A stretch of DNA of 26,432 bases. Origin: a virus. The stretch is taken from positions 1 to 26,432 of IMG/VR virus record IMGVR_UViG_3300032224_002712. The stretch is one strand, 5' to 3'. Under the pieces are notes generated by a model. That model did not search any database. It was not told the DNA's origin and saw only the letters and a program-made list of their open reading frames with translations. Below are positions 8,129 to 14,361 of the stretch, piece after piece (positions within the stretch are counted from its first letter, which is position 1; every line of letters begins with the position of its first letter). A program made the position numbers and the translations under genes.

Positions 8129-8341
8129 CTAGATTGAAAATTCGCTAATTGCGGTAGATAGCCTATCTATTTCAGCTAACTTATAGTGGGGAATAACTAA
8201 GACTAGATCATCTCCAGTTCCACTGGTTTCCATGGTCACCACCCAGTTTTTCCATGTCTTTTTCACGTCTAACACTCTTGAAATATCTATATTTAGTTGG
8301 TCTGCAATTATTTGTTTCCGGAGATTTTGATTGATTTTCAT
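8129..8341 (-). CDS. Small unknown protein (70 aa)
   Basis: Not recognised. The N-terminal half is helical and basic (MKINQNLRKQIIADQLNID), followed by a two-strand segment (WVVTMETSG, then DLVLVIPHYKL) and a C-terminal helix. No membrane segment. It is the last gene of a minus-strand run of three small genes (9051 to 8129) that starts at a family promoter and ends at the 8072-8113 hairpin. Likely a phage accessory protein of unknown role. Confidence 0.6.
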   Translation of the reverse strand: MKINQNLRKQIIADQLNIDISRVLDVKKTWKNWVVTMETSGTGDDLVLVIPHYKLAEIDRLSTAISEFSI

Positions 8342-8400
8342 GATTATTCGTTTTTGAAGATTTTGATATAGATTTATCGTTGTAAGTTGTACTAGATTAA

Positions 8401-8673
8401 TTAGGTTTGGCTAAAACATTGGTTTATTGATGGACTATCTGACCCTAACCAGTTAGCCGTATTACTGCCTTTTATTGCGATATACCATTCTTTACTAACT
8501 AAAGTAGTATAAATATAAACAGTATAAACTGTTGTTAAAAAAAAACTTCCTCCATAAATTTCATCAGGCATCCGTAAATAAAAAGTATCGTGTTCAAGAC
8601 TTATTTGATAATATTTATCTACAAGGTTTTCTCCGGAAAAACTTCCAACAATTTGAAGTTTTTGATTATTCAT
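8401..8673 (-). CDS. Small unknown protein (90 aa)
   Basis: Not recognised. Rich in Y, T and S, with a beta-strand-like centre (FFLTTVYTVYIYTTLVS) that is too polar for a confident membrane helix. It is the middle gene of the minus-strand operon 9051-8129. A hairpin in the upstream spacer (TTGCCAG 8703-8709 paired with CTGGCAA 8720-8726) may stabilise or partly terminate the transcript. Function unknown. Confidence 0.6.
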   Translation of the reverse strand: MNNQKLQIVGSFSGENLVDKYYQISLEHDTFYLRMPDEIYGGSFFLTTVYTVYIYTTLVSKEWYIAIKGSNTANWLGSDSPSINQCFSQT

Positions 8674-8702
8674 GATTATTTGCTGTGGTAAGTGTTTATT
8701 GA

Positions 8703-8726
8703 TTGCCAGCCAAGTATGACTGGCAA
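8703..8726. other. Intergenic 7-bp hairpin
   Basis: TTGCCAG and CTGGCAA form a 7-bp stem with a 10-nt loop in the 57-bp spacer between two minus-strand genes. No T-run follows, so it is more likely an mRNA processing or attenuation hairpin than a full terminator. Confidence 0.35.
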
Positions 8727-8730
8727 GATT

Positions 8731-9051
8731 CTACATGATAAATAGTTCTAAAGCGGCTCTAATCCTGTCATAGTAGTTTTCTACAGCGGGGCGATACTTG
8801 AATGATTCTATTGCCCCGATTTCTTTTTCTTCAAAATCATCCCAGATAAAAGCAGTATAGACACTATATGGTTTGCAATACCGTTGAGCTGCAAAATCTA
8901 CTCGGGATAGTACTACCCAGTACTGCTCAGAAAGCTTTGAACACAACAACCATGTTGGGTCTTCAATAGTTTTTGACGGACGAGCAACTAGAGGGGCTAA
9001 TTTAACGGAAGTTCGTGAAATGATTGGTAAAGTTGGTGTTAATGAATTCAT
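8731..9051 (-). CDS. Small unknown protein (106 aa)
   Basis: Not recognised. The N-terminus is proline/serine-rich (about 1-30), followed by an aromatic and acidic core (WVVLSRVDFAAQRY, then TAFIWDDFEEKEIG) and a C-terminal helix. No signal peptide or membrane helix. It is the first gene of the operon driven by the promoter at 9082-9110 and so is probably expressed early. The role is unknown; a host-takeover function is possible from position only. Confidence 0.6.
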   Translation of the reverse strand: MNSLTPTLPIISRTSVKLAPLVARPSKTIEDPTWLLCSKLSEQYWVVLSRVDFAAQRYCKPYSVYTAFIWDDFEEKEIGAIESFKYRPAVENYYDRIRAALELFIM

Positions 9052-9081
9052 TTGATTGCCTGTTTTTGTGTTTACACTTTT

Positions 9082-9110
9082 ACAATAGTTTACTCTTTTA
9101 AAAATGTCAA
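9082..9110 (-). promoter_or_regulatory. Sigma70-type promoter, copy B of the shared family
   Basis: On the minus strand TTGACA (9110-9105), a 17-bp spacer and TATTGT (9087-9082). The spacer begins TTTTTAAAA and ends AGTAAAC, nearly as at 4540-4568. It reads into the 9051 gene. Confidence 0.75.
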
Positions 9111-9206
9111 GTGTTTTTTATAAAAAATTTTTTTCTATTTCTGGTAAACTAGAAACTAGCCTTGAATTCTCGAGTTAATCGAGATTCCTGTTTTGTTTAC
9201 AGATTT

Positions 9207-9237
9207 ACGGCGATCGCTACAGCCGTTTTCTTTTTTT
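9207..9237 (+). terminator. Orphan plus-strand intrinsic terminator
   Basis: ACGGC (9207-9211) pairs with GCCGT (9222-9226) and is followed by TTTCTTTTTTT. It is oriented to stop plus-strand transcription, yet the flanking genes are on the minus strand, so it may end a small RNA or an antisense transcript. The loop contains a HIP1 octamer. An inverted repeat TCTCGA-GTTAA-TCGAGA lies upstream at 9168-9184. Confidence 0.45.
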
Positions 9238-9565
9238 ACCATCGCGAGTTAATCGCTTCATATATAAGCTCCATCCATAACTCAGTTATCATCTTGCACG
9301 ATAATTGGAACACTAGGTAGCCATGATATTGAGCAAGATTATATTTTTCATAGTCTCGGTCTAACCCTACTCCAGTTCCGTGGGCTTTAGGTGAGCGAGA
9401 ATAAGTCCCACCCTGTATCTCTATCACTACTTGAGACGGCTTGTGGACAAAGTCAAATCTAAACTTTCTACTAGGGATAAGCTGTACCTCTCTATCAAGA
9501 ATCGCCAGAGGGTATGTCTTTTTCCATAATGTTAAAAATTTTTCTTCTATTTTTGATGGAGGCAT
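9236..9565 (-). CDS. PD-(D/E)XK nuclease-like protein
   Basis: 109 residues. It has the build of a small PD-(D/E)XK endonuclease: E8 in the first helix (IEEKFLTLWK), D38 in KFRFDFVH, and E49-x-Q51 in VVIEIQGG, followed by a conserved-looking HGTGVGLDRDYEKYN segment (62-76). The E-x-Q in place of E-x-K occurs in Vsr-like and related small nucleases. No separate DNA-binding domain is seen. It could be a free-standing homing-type or Holliday-junction-type nuclease used in recombination or host DNA degradation. Fold assignment is by motif only. It is transcribed divergently from the 9643 gene. Confidence 0.65.
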   Translation of the reverse strand: MPPSKIEEKFLTLWKKTYPLAILDREVQLIPSRKFRFDFVHKPSQVVIEIQGGTYSRSPKAHGTGVGLDRDYEKYNLAQYHGYLVFQLSCKMITELWMELIYEAINSRW

Positions 9566-9642
9566 GAATGTTTATTATTTTAAATATTATTTAGCAGTAG
9601 TTACTACCAATATAGCTTTAGTAATACTAAACCTTCAATATC

Positions 9643-9939
9643 ATGATAATTAGAACTATTCAATTATTTACCCAACACACTAACCATCGATATATCACGG
9701 AATCTTATAATCATATATCTAAATCATGGACACCCATAGAAGAATGTCATCACCATTACAAAGAAGCAAAAGTAAGAATTAACGAGGGAATTGTTTTTTT
9801 AGTTGGACATAGCATAGAGAATGAAAAAGAATTGAGTAATTTTACGGTTGATTTTTTAGGGCAATCTGTTGACTGGAATGATGATATAAAGATATATAAA
9901 TATATTGAATGGGTTGATTTTTTTAATGCCTATTATTAA
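9643..9939 (+). CDS. Small unknown protein (98 aa)
   Basis: Not recognised. A beta-rich protein with a histidine-rich stretch (ECHHHYKEAK, near residues 34-43) and an aromatic C-terminus ending DFFNAYY. The HHH cluster with a nearby C could bind metal, which is speculation. It stands alone between a divergent nuclease gene and the intrinsic terminator at 10004-10035. Confidence 0.55.
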   Translation: MIIRTIQLFTQHTNHRYITESYNHISKSWTPIEECHHHYKEAKVRINEGIVFLVGHSIENEKELSNFTVDFLGQSVDWNDDIKIYKYIEWVDFFNAYY

Positions 9940-10003
9940 GTCTTGAATAATGTTATATTTTTTGTAAGCAATATTTGTTAAAAAACAATCTTTTATGATT
10001 TAC

Positions 10004-10037
10004 CCCTCGCAGGAAAGTCTGTGAGGGTTTTTATTTT
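10004..10037 (+). terminator. Rho-independent terminator
   Basis: CCCTCGCAG (10004-10012) pairs with CTGTGAGGG (10019-10027), including one G-U pair, with a GAAAGT loop and a long T-run. It follows the 9643 gene by 64 bp. Confidence 0.85.
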
Positions 10038-10127
10038 TTTATAAAAAAAGCACGAAAATTAACTGAAAAACAAGGCTTAATTCATCAAAACACTTAATTA
10101 GCTATTTATTCTGATTACGTCCAGTCG

Positions 10128-10177
10128 CCTTTATCTATAAGGGTTCTTAAAATTATATGTGACATAAAATTTAAGAA
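10128..10177 (+). promoter_or_regulatory. Leader of the tail tube gene with palindromic element and inverted repeat
   Basis: CCTTTATCTATAAGGGTTCTTAAAA (from 10128) resembles the TCC-N-GGAGTTTTAAA element of the 6199-6545 array. It overlaps an 8-bp inverted repeat, TTCTTAAA (10144-10151) with TTTAAGAA (10170-10177). The rest of the 9940-10185 gap holds only the terminator and AT-rich DNA. Confidence 0.4.
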
Positions 10178-10185
10178 TTAAGCTT

Positions 10186-10653
10186 ATGGCTACTAATTTT
10201 TTGGTAGGGGGCGGTAATAAAGTAACTGTCCTTGTTAAAGCAATTGACGCAACCGTTACAGATTTATCATCTATGAACGGTGGAATAACTCGCTTAAACG
10301 GAGGTACTCAGGCTGGTTTTAATATTTCAGCCGATCAAACAGACTCTAAGGTTTTTGAAGACGAGTTAGGTTTTGCTTTTGGAATCGTTACTGGTCAGTC
10401 TTGGGATGTTCCTTGGACAGCTAACCTTATAACCGCTGACACTGGTCACGGAATTGTAAAAACAGCTGCCATCGGGGCAGTAAGCGGGAAAAAAGTAGGA
10501 ATTACTGTAGAAGTTCAAAACAATGCAGATACTGTAATTTCAAAATTAGAAGGGGTTGCTATAGTTACCAACTATTCAGAAGATTACCCCGCAGACGGAA
10601 TCCTAACTTACAATTGCACCTTCACTGGGTACGGGACTCCTGTCTTGTCATAG
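10186..10653 (+). CDS. Phage major tail tube protein
   Basis: 155 residues. The beginning (MATNFLVGGGNKVTVLV), the GG-rich second strand, and the ending in PADGILTYNCTFTGYGTPV are typical of siphophage and myophage tail tube proteins, which end with a -dGxvtfs-xFtGsG-type strand. It polymerises as stacked hexamers around the DNA channel of the tail. Length is normal. It is transcribed from its own leader after an intrinsic terminator and is followed 38 bp later by a small virion-type gene. The assignment is by end motifs and composition. Confidence 0.75.
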   Translation: MATNFLVGGGNKVTVLVKAIDATVTDLSSMNGGITRLNGGTQAGFNISADQTDSKVFEDELGFAFGIVTGQSWDVPWTANLITADTGHGIVKTAAIGAVSGKKVGITVEVQNNADTVISKLEGVAIVTNYSEDYPADGILTYNCTFTGYGTPVLS

Positions 10654-10691
10654 TTTTACAACAATCAACAATAACAACGAGGCAATTTTAA

Positions 10692-11015
10692 ATGGCTAAT
10701 ATTAGACCCACCACTATCTTTGGCGGATATACTGCAGATGGAACTGGTTTAACTATTCCTTTTTCTGCAATTCCTGGACTTACTGCTGCTGAAGCTCATC
10801 CTACCACTGGAGACGCTAGAGAAATCATACGTCTTATCCTGGAAAAATACTTTATTGCTATACAAGCTTTACCAGTTGCTGATAGACCTATTTCGATGAG
10901 TATTAACAGAGGTAGTTTGGTTGGCTTGGATTCCGTCACTGTTCGTCGTAGCTATCAACTGTCCTTTGACGAATCTGTTGCAGCTAATGCAACCGCTATG
11001 AAGGCTGAACCTTAA
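10692..11015 (+). CDS. Small phage structural-type protein (107 aa)
   Basis: Not confidently recognised. The sequence (IFGGYTADGTGLTIPFSAIPGLT, residues 9-31, here abbreviated by position) is G/T/A-rich. A helix follows (AREIIRLILEKYF, 42-54), then strands (ISMSINRGSLVG, then VRRSYQLSFDE). It lies 38 bp after the tail tube gene and is co-directional with it, with AACGAGG as ribosome binding site, so it is probably co-expressed as a tail or decoration component. It ends before the symmetrical terminator at 11042-11084. Confidence 0.55.
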   Translation: MANIRPTTIFGGYTADGTGLTIPFSAIPGLTAAEAHPTTGDAREIIRLILEKYFIAIQALPVADRPISMSINRGSLVGLDSVTVRRSYQLSFDESVAANATAMKAEP

Positions 11016-11041
11016 TTTTTAATTGAGAAATATTATTTGTA

Positions 11042-11084
11042 AATAAATAAACTCCCGTTACCAAAAAAAGAGAGTTTATTTATT
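11042..11084. terminator. Bidirectional terminator between convergent genes
   Basis: A perfect 13-bp inverted repeat, AATAAATAAACTC (11042-11054) and its complement (11072-11084), with a 17-nt loop. It lies between the plus-strand tail genes and the minus-strand 11096 gene. Confidence 0.7.
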
Positions 11085-11095
11085 ACATTGGTTGT

Positions 11096-11353
11096 TTAAA
11101 ATTCGGCAGATGGATTATCCGGAAAATAGTCTATATAGTCTGTTAAAGGAACATAAATTGTTCGCTCGTAAACAGGCTCATAATAAGAGTTGGACGAGTA
11201 GCCTTCGTCTTCATTATGGTCTATCCAATCATGCTTCTCGACATCTTCTTCAATTTTGATGCTTTTTAGTGCTTCATAAAATGCGTCAAAAGATTGACGG
11301 AATAGGGCTAATACTTCTTCTAACTCTTGAATTGTCTGAGTATTCGGATTCAT
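11096..11353 (-). CDS. Small very acidic protein (85 aa)
   Basis: Not recognised. The N-terminal half is helical (IQELEEVLALFRQSFDAFYEAL, about 8-29), and the C-terminal half is D/E/Y-rich (HNEDEGYSSNSYYEP, then ending NPSAEF). Highly negative charge and small size are features shared with DNA-mimic anti-restriction proteins, but no family motif supports that, so function stays unknown. It is driven by the family promoter at 11381-11409. Confidence 0.65.
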   Translation of the reverse strand: MNPNTQTIQELEEVLALFRQSFDAFYEALKSIKIEEDVEKHDWIDHNEDEGYSSNSYYEPVYERTIYVPLTDYIDYFPDNPSAEF

Positions 11354-11380
11354 AAGGGTTGTTTGTTTGTTTACTCTTTC

Positions 11381-11409
11381 ACTTTACTTGCTGTTTTTAA
11401 AAATGTCAA
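11381..11409 (-). promoter_or_regulatory. Sigma70-type promoter, copy C of the shared family
   Basis: On the minus strand TTGACA (11409-11404), a 17-bp spacer and TAAAGT (11386-11381). It contains TTAAAAACAGCAAGTAAA (complement of 11383-11400), identical over 18 bp to 14327-14344. Confidence 0.75.
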
Positions 11410-11446
11410 GTGTTTTTGCAAACAAAATGCACAACCCAACTAACCA

Positions 11447-11851
11447 CTAAAGCTCAAAGGATAACTGAGTTACCTTTTCTTTTTTTTTAGCCAATAAAAG
11501 AACAAGTGCAGTAATTAGGTCGGTAGTTTCCTCATCAGTCAAGGTATCAGCCTCTTTAAGCGTTCTTTCAATCAAACTAGGCTTGTCTTGGTCGTCTTGA
11601 GTCTTAGTGTTATTAAGATAATTAATTAAATCTGATGGAGGCAGTTGCATTAATTTTGCCATCATATAAATAGACTTATTCGTGGGGTAGGATTTTGCTT
11701 GTTCCCAAAAAGTAACAGTAGATGTAACGACATCAAACCTTTCAGCTAATTCCCTGCGCACCCAGTGGCGCTTTAAGCGCTCTTCCCGACAAATAATCGC
11801 CCATCTCTGGTTTGGGGTTTGTTCTTCGTATGGAATATTAATTTTACTCAT
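11447..11851 (-). CDS. XRE-family helix-turn-helix regulator
   Basis: 134 residues from the ATG at 11851; a TTG five codons upstream (11866) is the only earlier alternative and is less likely. Residues about 20-68 form a Cro/C1-type HTH: RREERLKRHWVRRELAERF, then a recognition-helix region with TSTVTFWEQAKSYPT. An acidic linker and a lysine-rich C-terminus (LLLAKKKEKVTQL) follow. The divergent replication gene lies across a 190-bp control region, as in a lysis-lysogeny or early-gene switch, so it probably represses or tunes the replication promoter and perhaps its own. No peptidase or ligand domain is seen. Confidence 0.8.
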   Translation of the reverse strand: MSKINIPYEEQTPNQRWAIICREERLKRHWVRRELAERFDVVTSTVTFWEQAKSYPTNKSIYMMAKLMQLPPSDLINYLNNTKTQDDQDKPSLIERTLKEADTLTDEETTDLITALVLLLAKKKEKVTQLSFEL

Positions 11852-11922
11852 ATCTGTATTTGTCAAATTAAATCTTTTATAGGTTTATTCTAATTCAAAT
11901 TTTGCAAAGTAACTCTAATTTA

Positions 11923-11951
11923 TTGACAATTTATACACATACATATATTCA
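11923..11951 (+). promoter_or_regulatory. Promoter of the replication operon
   Basis: TTGACA (11923-11928), 17 bp, TATTCA (11946-11951) upstream of the replication gene. It does not share the TTTTAAAA block of the other family promoters. GCAAAGTA occurs twice nearby (11903-11910 and about 11959-11966), which could be regulator sites. Confidence 0.55.
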
Positions 11952-12041
11952 CTACAAGGCAAAGTACAAATTTTTGTTAGTAGATTGTTAAAAAAGTAGC
12001 CATGCTCAATTAAAATGAAGAAACGTATCAGAGGAAAATTT

Positions 12042-12866
12042 ATGCTATTCCCACTTAATCAATTGAACATAACTCCAGACTCGTTTAGGCTATTGTACGC
12101 CATTATAAGTGAGGCGTATTATGATAAGATGTGGGATACCACTCACGGGATTTTAGAAAAAAAATCAAAACTTACTCGTTACAAGGTACGAGCATCTCTA
12201 GGCGAATTAAGATCAGAAGGACTTATTACAACTAAAACTAGTACCGATGGTATAAAGATAATTCTTGGGCAAAAAATAATTGAAATGATTTATCTAGACT
12301 ATACTCGAAAAGGGGCTAGCCAAAGAACTAAGAACATGGCTGAGATAAAAAAGTCTCAACCTCCCAAACAGGAGGGAAGAGCTACGAAGAATTGCCGGAC
12401 ATCATCGACGCAGACCTCGACTCCGAATACCCCCCAGAATATTTCAAAGCCTTCTTTGAAAAGCACTTCCAAGAAAGAAGTTTTGACAGAGACAAAGAGT
12501 CAGACTCCACAACAAGTACAGACAGCTCCACAAAAACCCCCGACGAAACCACCAACAACCAAACGCCCATCAACAAACCCACCGACAAGCCAAAAGCTAA
12601 AGGCTTCGGATAAAAAGCCTTATATCACTACTAGAGGGACTCTCTATAAGTTTTTTGAGGATTGGCTTGGATATTACGAACAATTAAGCCCACTGGATAT
12701 CATCTGTATCAAAAACGATGACCAGAAAATGATGCGTTATTGGAAGGGATTCCATGATTATGCTCGTTGCTGGTTGAGTCGTAATCGTCAGATAGAGAGA
12801 CCTGAAAAAAACATAAACAAAATTAAGATGATGAAACAATTTGCTGCACTAGCAAAAGTTAGTTAG
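12042..12866 (+). CDS. Phage replication initiator / helicase-loader-like protein (frame-0 product)
   Basis: 274 residues from the ATG at 12042, chosen because GAGGA (12031-12035) lies 6 bp before it; the ATG at 12015 has no clear ribosome binding site. Residues about 1-85 look like a winged helix (LNITPDSFRLLYAIISEAY, then LTRYKVRASLGELRSEGLI). Residues about 95-200 are a low-complexity K/T/P/Q/S linker. Residues 205-274 are a separate aromatic, basic domain. This build, directly upstream of DnaB, is typical of phage O-like or DnaD-like proteins that bind an origin and load the helicase. The linker is dual-coding: the -1 frame is open and protein-like, and a slippery site is present at 12347-12353. 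Confidence 0.75.
   Translation: MLFPLNQLNITPDSFRLLYAIISEAYYDKMWDTTHGILEKKSKLTRYKVRASLGELRSEGLITTKTSTDGIKIILGQKIIEMIYLDYTRKGASQRTKNMAEIKKSQPPKQEGRATKNCRTSSTQTSTPNTPQNISKPSLKSTSKKEVLTETKSQTPQQVQTAPQKPPTKPPTTKRPSTNPPTSQKLKASDKKPYITTRGTLYKFFEDWLGYYEQLSPLDIICIKNDDQKMMRYWKGFHDYARCWLSRNRQIERPEKNINKIKMMKQFAALAKVS
12347..12381 (+). promoter_or_regulatory. Candidate -1 ribosomal frameshift site (A AAA AAG plus stem-loop)
   Basis: In the zero frame the codons are ATA AAA AAG, which places the heptamer A AAA AAG at 12347-12353 in exactly the phase used by dnaX. Six bases later CCTCC (12360-12364) pairs with GGAGG (12371-12375) around a 6-nt loop, and CTC (12355-12357) can pair with GAG (12379-12381) to extend the stem. 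An AGGAGG Shine-Dalgarno-like sequence lies within the stem. Frameshifting itself is inferred. Confidence 0.6.
12353..12613 (+). CDS. Alternative C-terminus of the replication protein read in the -1 frame
   Basis: After a -1 slip at 12353 the frame stays open for 86 residues to the TAA at 12611-12613. The fusion would have 104 shared residues plus 86 new ones (190 aa). The new part is much more protein-like than the frame-0 linker over the same bases: GGKSYEELPDIIDADLDSEY, PPEYFKAFFEKHFQE, then an acidic S/T/D tail. In this frame many codons end in C (GAC, ATC, TAC, TTC, CAC), unlike the rest of the window. Those C bases are the second codon positions that give Ser/Thr/Pro in frame 0. Independent start at TTG 12392 is possible but AGGAGG is 16 bp away. 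Confidence 0.5.
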   Translation, partial: VSTSQTGGKSYEELPDIIDADLDSEYPPEYFKAFFEKHFQERSFDRDKESDSTTSTDSSTKTPDETTNNQTPINKPTDKPKAKGFG

Positions 12867-12939
12867 CTTTTTTTCTCGAAACAAGCGATAATGTTTTTTG
12901 TCTCAACAAGTTTGTGAATTAATAAATAAAGAGGTTTGC

Positions 12940-14295
12940 ATGACAACGCAAGGGCAATTACCCCCCAACTCATTATCAGGAGAGGAAGGTCTATTAGGAC
13001 TACTACTAATGAATAGTGATAACCTTCTCGCCATTATCCAAGAATTAAATGTTAGTGATTTCTATTCACCAGCCCACCAAAAGATTTATGCAGCGATAAA
13101 GCGATTGCACCAAGAAAATAAACCAGTAGACTTGATGACGGTCACACTGGCTTTAGAAACAGTAAATCATTTGACAAGTGTGGGAGGGAAGCCCAAGCTT
13201 GCTAGTTTAGTGGAACAAGGCTATATGTGTTACAACCCTTTAGAGGTTGCTTATGTTATTAAACATAATAGCATAAAACGGAAGCTATTATCTGCAACAC
13301 ATGGACTAGCTGGCGAACTTTACGACCCAACTACAAACGCTTTAGATTTAATCCAAGAATATACGAAGTTTTTTCTTGAGCTGGGAGATAGGTTGCGTCC
13401 TACAGCAAATGGACTGCGAGATATTGAGACAATAATGCCAGATGTATTGGATGACATCGAAAAACTGAATAGCGAAGAAGATATTGCCTCCCTCAAGACG
13501 GGTCTATATGACTTAGACAAGCTTACGGGTGGATTACCAGGCAGCACTCTTACTCTTGTATTAGGTCGTACTGGAATGGGAAAAACAACGACTTCGGTAC
13601 AGATGGCAATAAATCTAGCTGAACAAGGTAAGAACGTTTGTTATTTTTCTATAGAGATGTCAGCCGTTCAGCTAGTCAAGAAAATAATGGCAAGAACGAT
13701 AGCAGGGAACGACCCTCGCCCAAAACTTAGTGCATCAAGTCTTTTCCGCAGCCAAGGGTTAAAAGATGCTCGAGATCTTGAGATTTTTATTTCTGCTATT
13801 CCAGATGCAACGAAACTGAGTCTTTTGATAGACGATTATGCTAAAACAACAGTCAGTCATGTCCGGAATGAATTAACCAAACTAGTTCAAAGAGGACTTA
13901 AACCTGATGCTGTCTTTATTGATTATATAGGCATCATGAAAGGCGAATCAAAGAACCAGAACAGGGTGTTAGAATTAGACAATACCCTTAGAGAATTAAA
14001 CGTAATTGCGAAGGAGTTTGACGTGGCGGTTGTTGGATTAGCTCAAATCAATCGAGCCGTAGAGTCTCAATCTGATAAACGTCCAGGATTAAAGGATATC
14101 CGAGAGTCGGGTGGATACGAACAAGAAGCAGCTCTTGCTATAGGCTTATACAATGCTGACTACTATAAATCCGAGGACTCCCCTGATACAGGAATTCTAG
14201 AGATGATCGTGCTTAAAAACCGTTTTGGTCCAACTGGGACGGTTAAGGTAGGTTTCCAGCCACAGTACAACCGACTTCTCAACTTAGGCTTGTAA
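12940..14295 (+). CDS. dnaB: Replicative DNA helicase DnaB
   Basis: 451 residues, the normal DnaB length. ATG 12940 is chosen because AAAGAGG lies 5 bp before it and the protein then begins with the family pattern MTTQGQLPPNSLSGEEGLLG; a TTG at 12898 would add 14 unlikely residues. N-terminal primase-interaction domain about 8-110. RecA-like domain: Walker A GRTGMGKT (209-216), catalytic E239 in YFSIEM, Walker B VFIDY (D328), the AQINRAVE/DKRPGLKDIRESG segment (369-391), and R428 in KNRFGPTG as the arginine finger. It unwinds DNA ahead of the fork as a hexamer, probably loaded by the upstream protein. No intein or insertion. Confidence 0.95.
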   Translation: MTTQGQLPPNSLSGEEGLLGLLLMNSDNLLAIIQELNVSDFYSPAHQKIYAAIKRLHQENKPVDLMTVTLALETVNHLTSVGGKPKLASLVEQGYMCYNPLEVAYVIKHNSIKRKLLSATHGLAGELYDPTTNALDLIQEYTKFFLELGDRLRPTANGLRDIETIMPDVLDDIEKLNSEEDIASLKTGLYDLDKLTGGLPGSTLTLVLGRTGMGKTTTSVQMAINLAEQGKNVCYFSIEMSAVQLVKKIMARTIAGNDPRPKLSASSLFRSQGLKDARDLEIFISAIPDATKLSLLIDDYAKTTVSHVRNELTKLVQRGLKPDAVFIDYIGIMKGESKNQNRVLELDNTLRELNVIAKEFDVAVVGLAQINRAVESQSDKRPGLKDIRESGGYEQEAALAIGLYNADYYKSEDSPDTGILEMIVLKNRFGPTGTVKVGFQPQYNRLLNLGL

Positions 14296-14305
14296 TATTG
14301 CTATT

Positions 14306-14351
14306 CAAATTGTTTACTTGATATTATTAAAAACAGCAAGTAAACAATTTG
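14306..14351 (+). promoter_or_regulatory. Promoter copy D embedded in a perfect 15-bp inverted repeat
   Basis: CAAATTGTTTACTTG (14306-14320) and CAAGTAAACAATTTG (14337-14351) are exact complements with a 16-nt spacer. The -35 TTGATA (14318-14323) and the -10 TAAACA (14341-14346), 17 bp apart, overlap the two arms, so a dimer binding here would occlude polymerase. The hairpin could also end the dnaB transcript. Confidence 0.65.
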
Positions 14352-14361
14352 AGAGCTAATA

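Noticed and set aside
12382-12588. Minus-strand ORF across the dual-coding linker
   Set aside because: Low-complexity V/S/G/L product that mirrors the biased base composition of the plus strand; no start signal. The -1 plus-strand frame explains the region better.
12392-12613. Independent gene starting at TTG 12392
   Set aside because: Not excluded, but AGGAGG is 16 bp away and the protein-like -1 frame extends upstream to the slippery site, so a frameshift extension explains it better.
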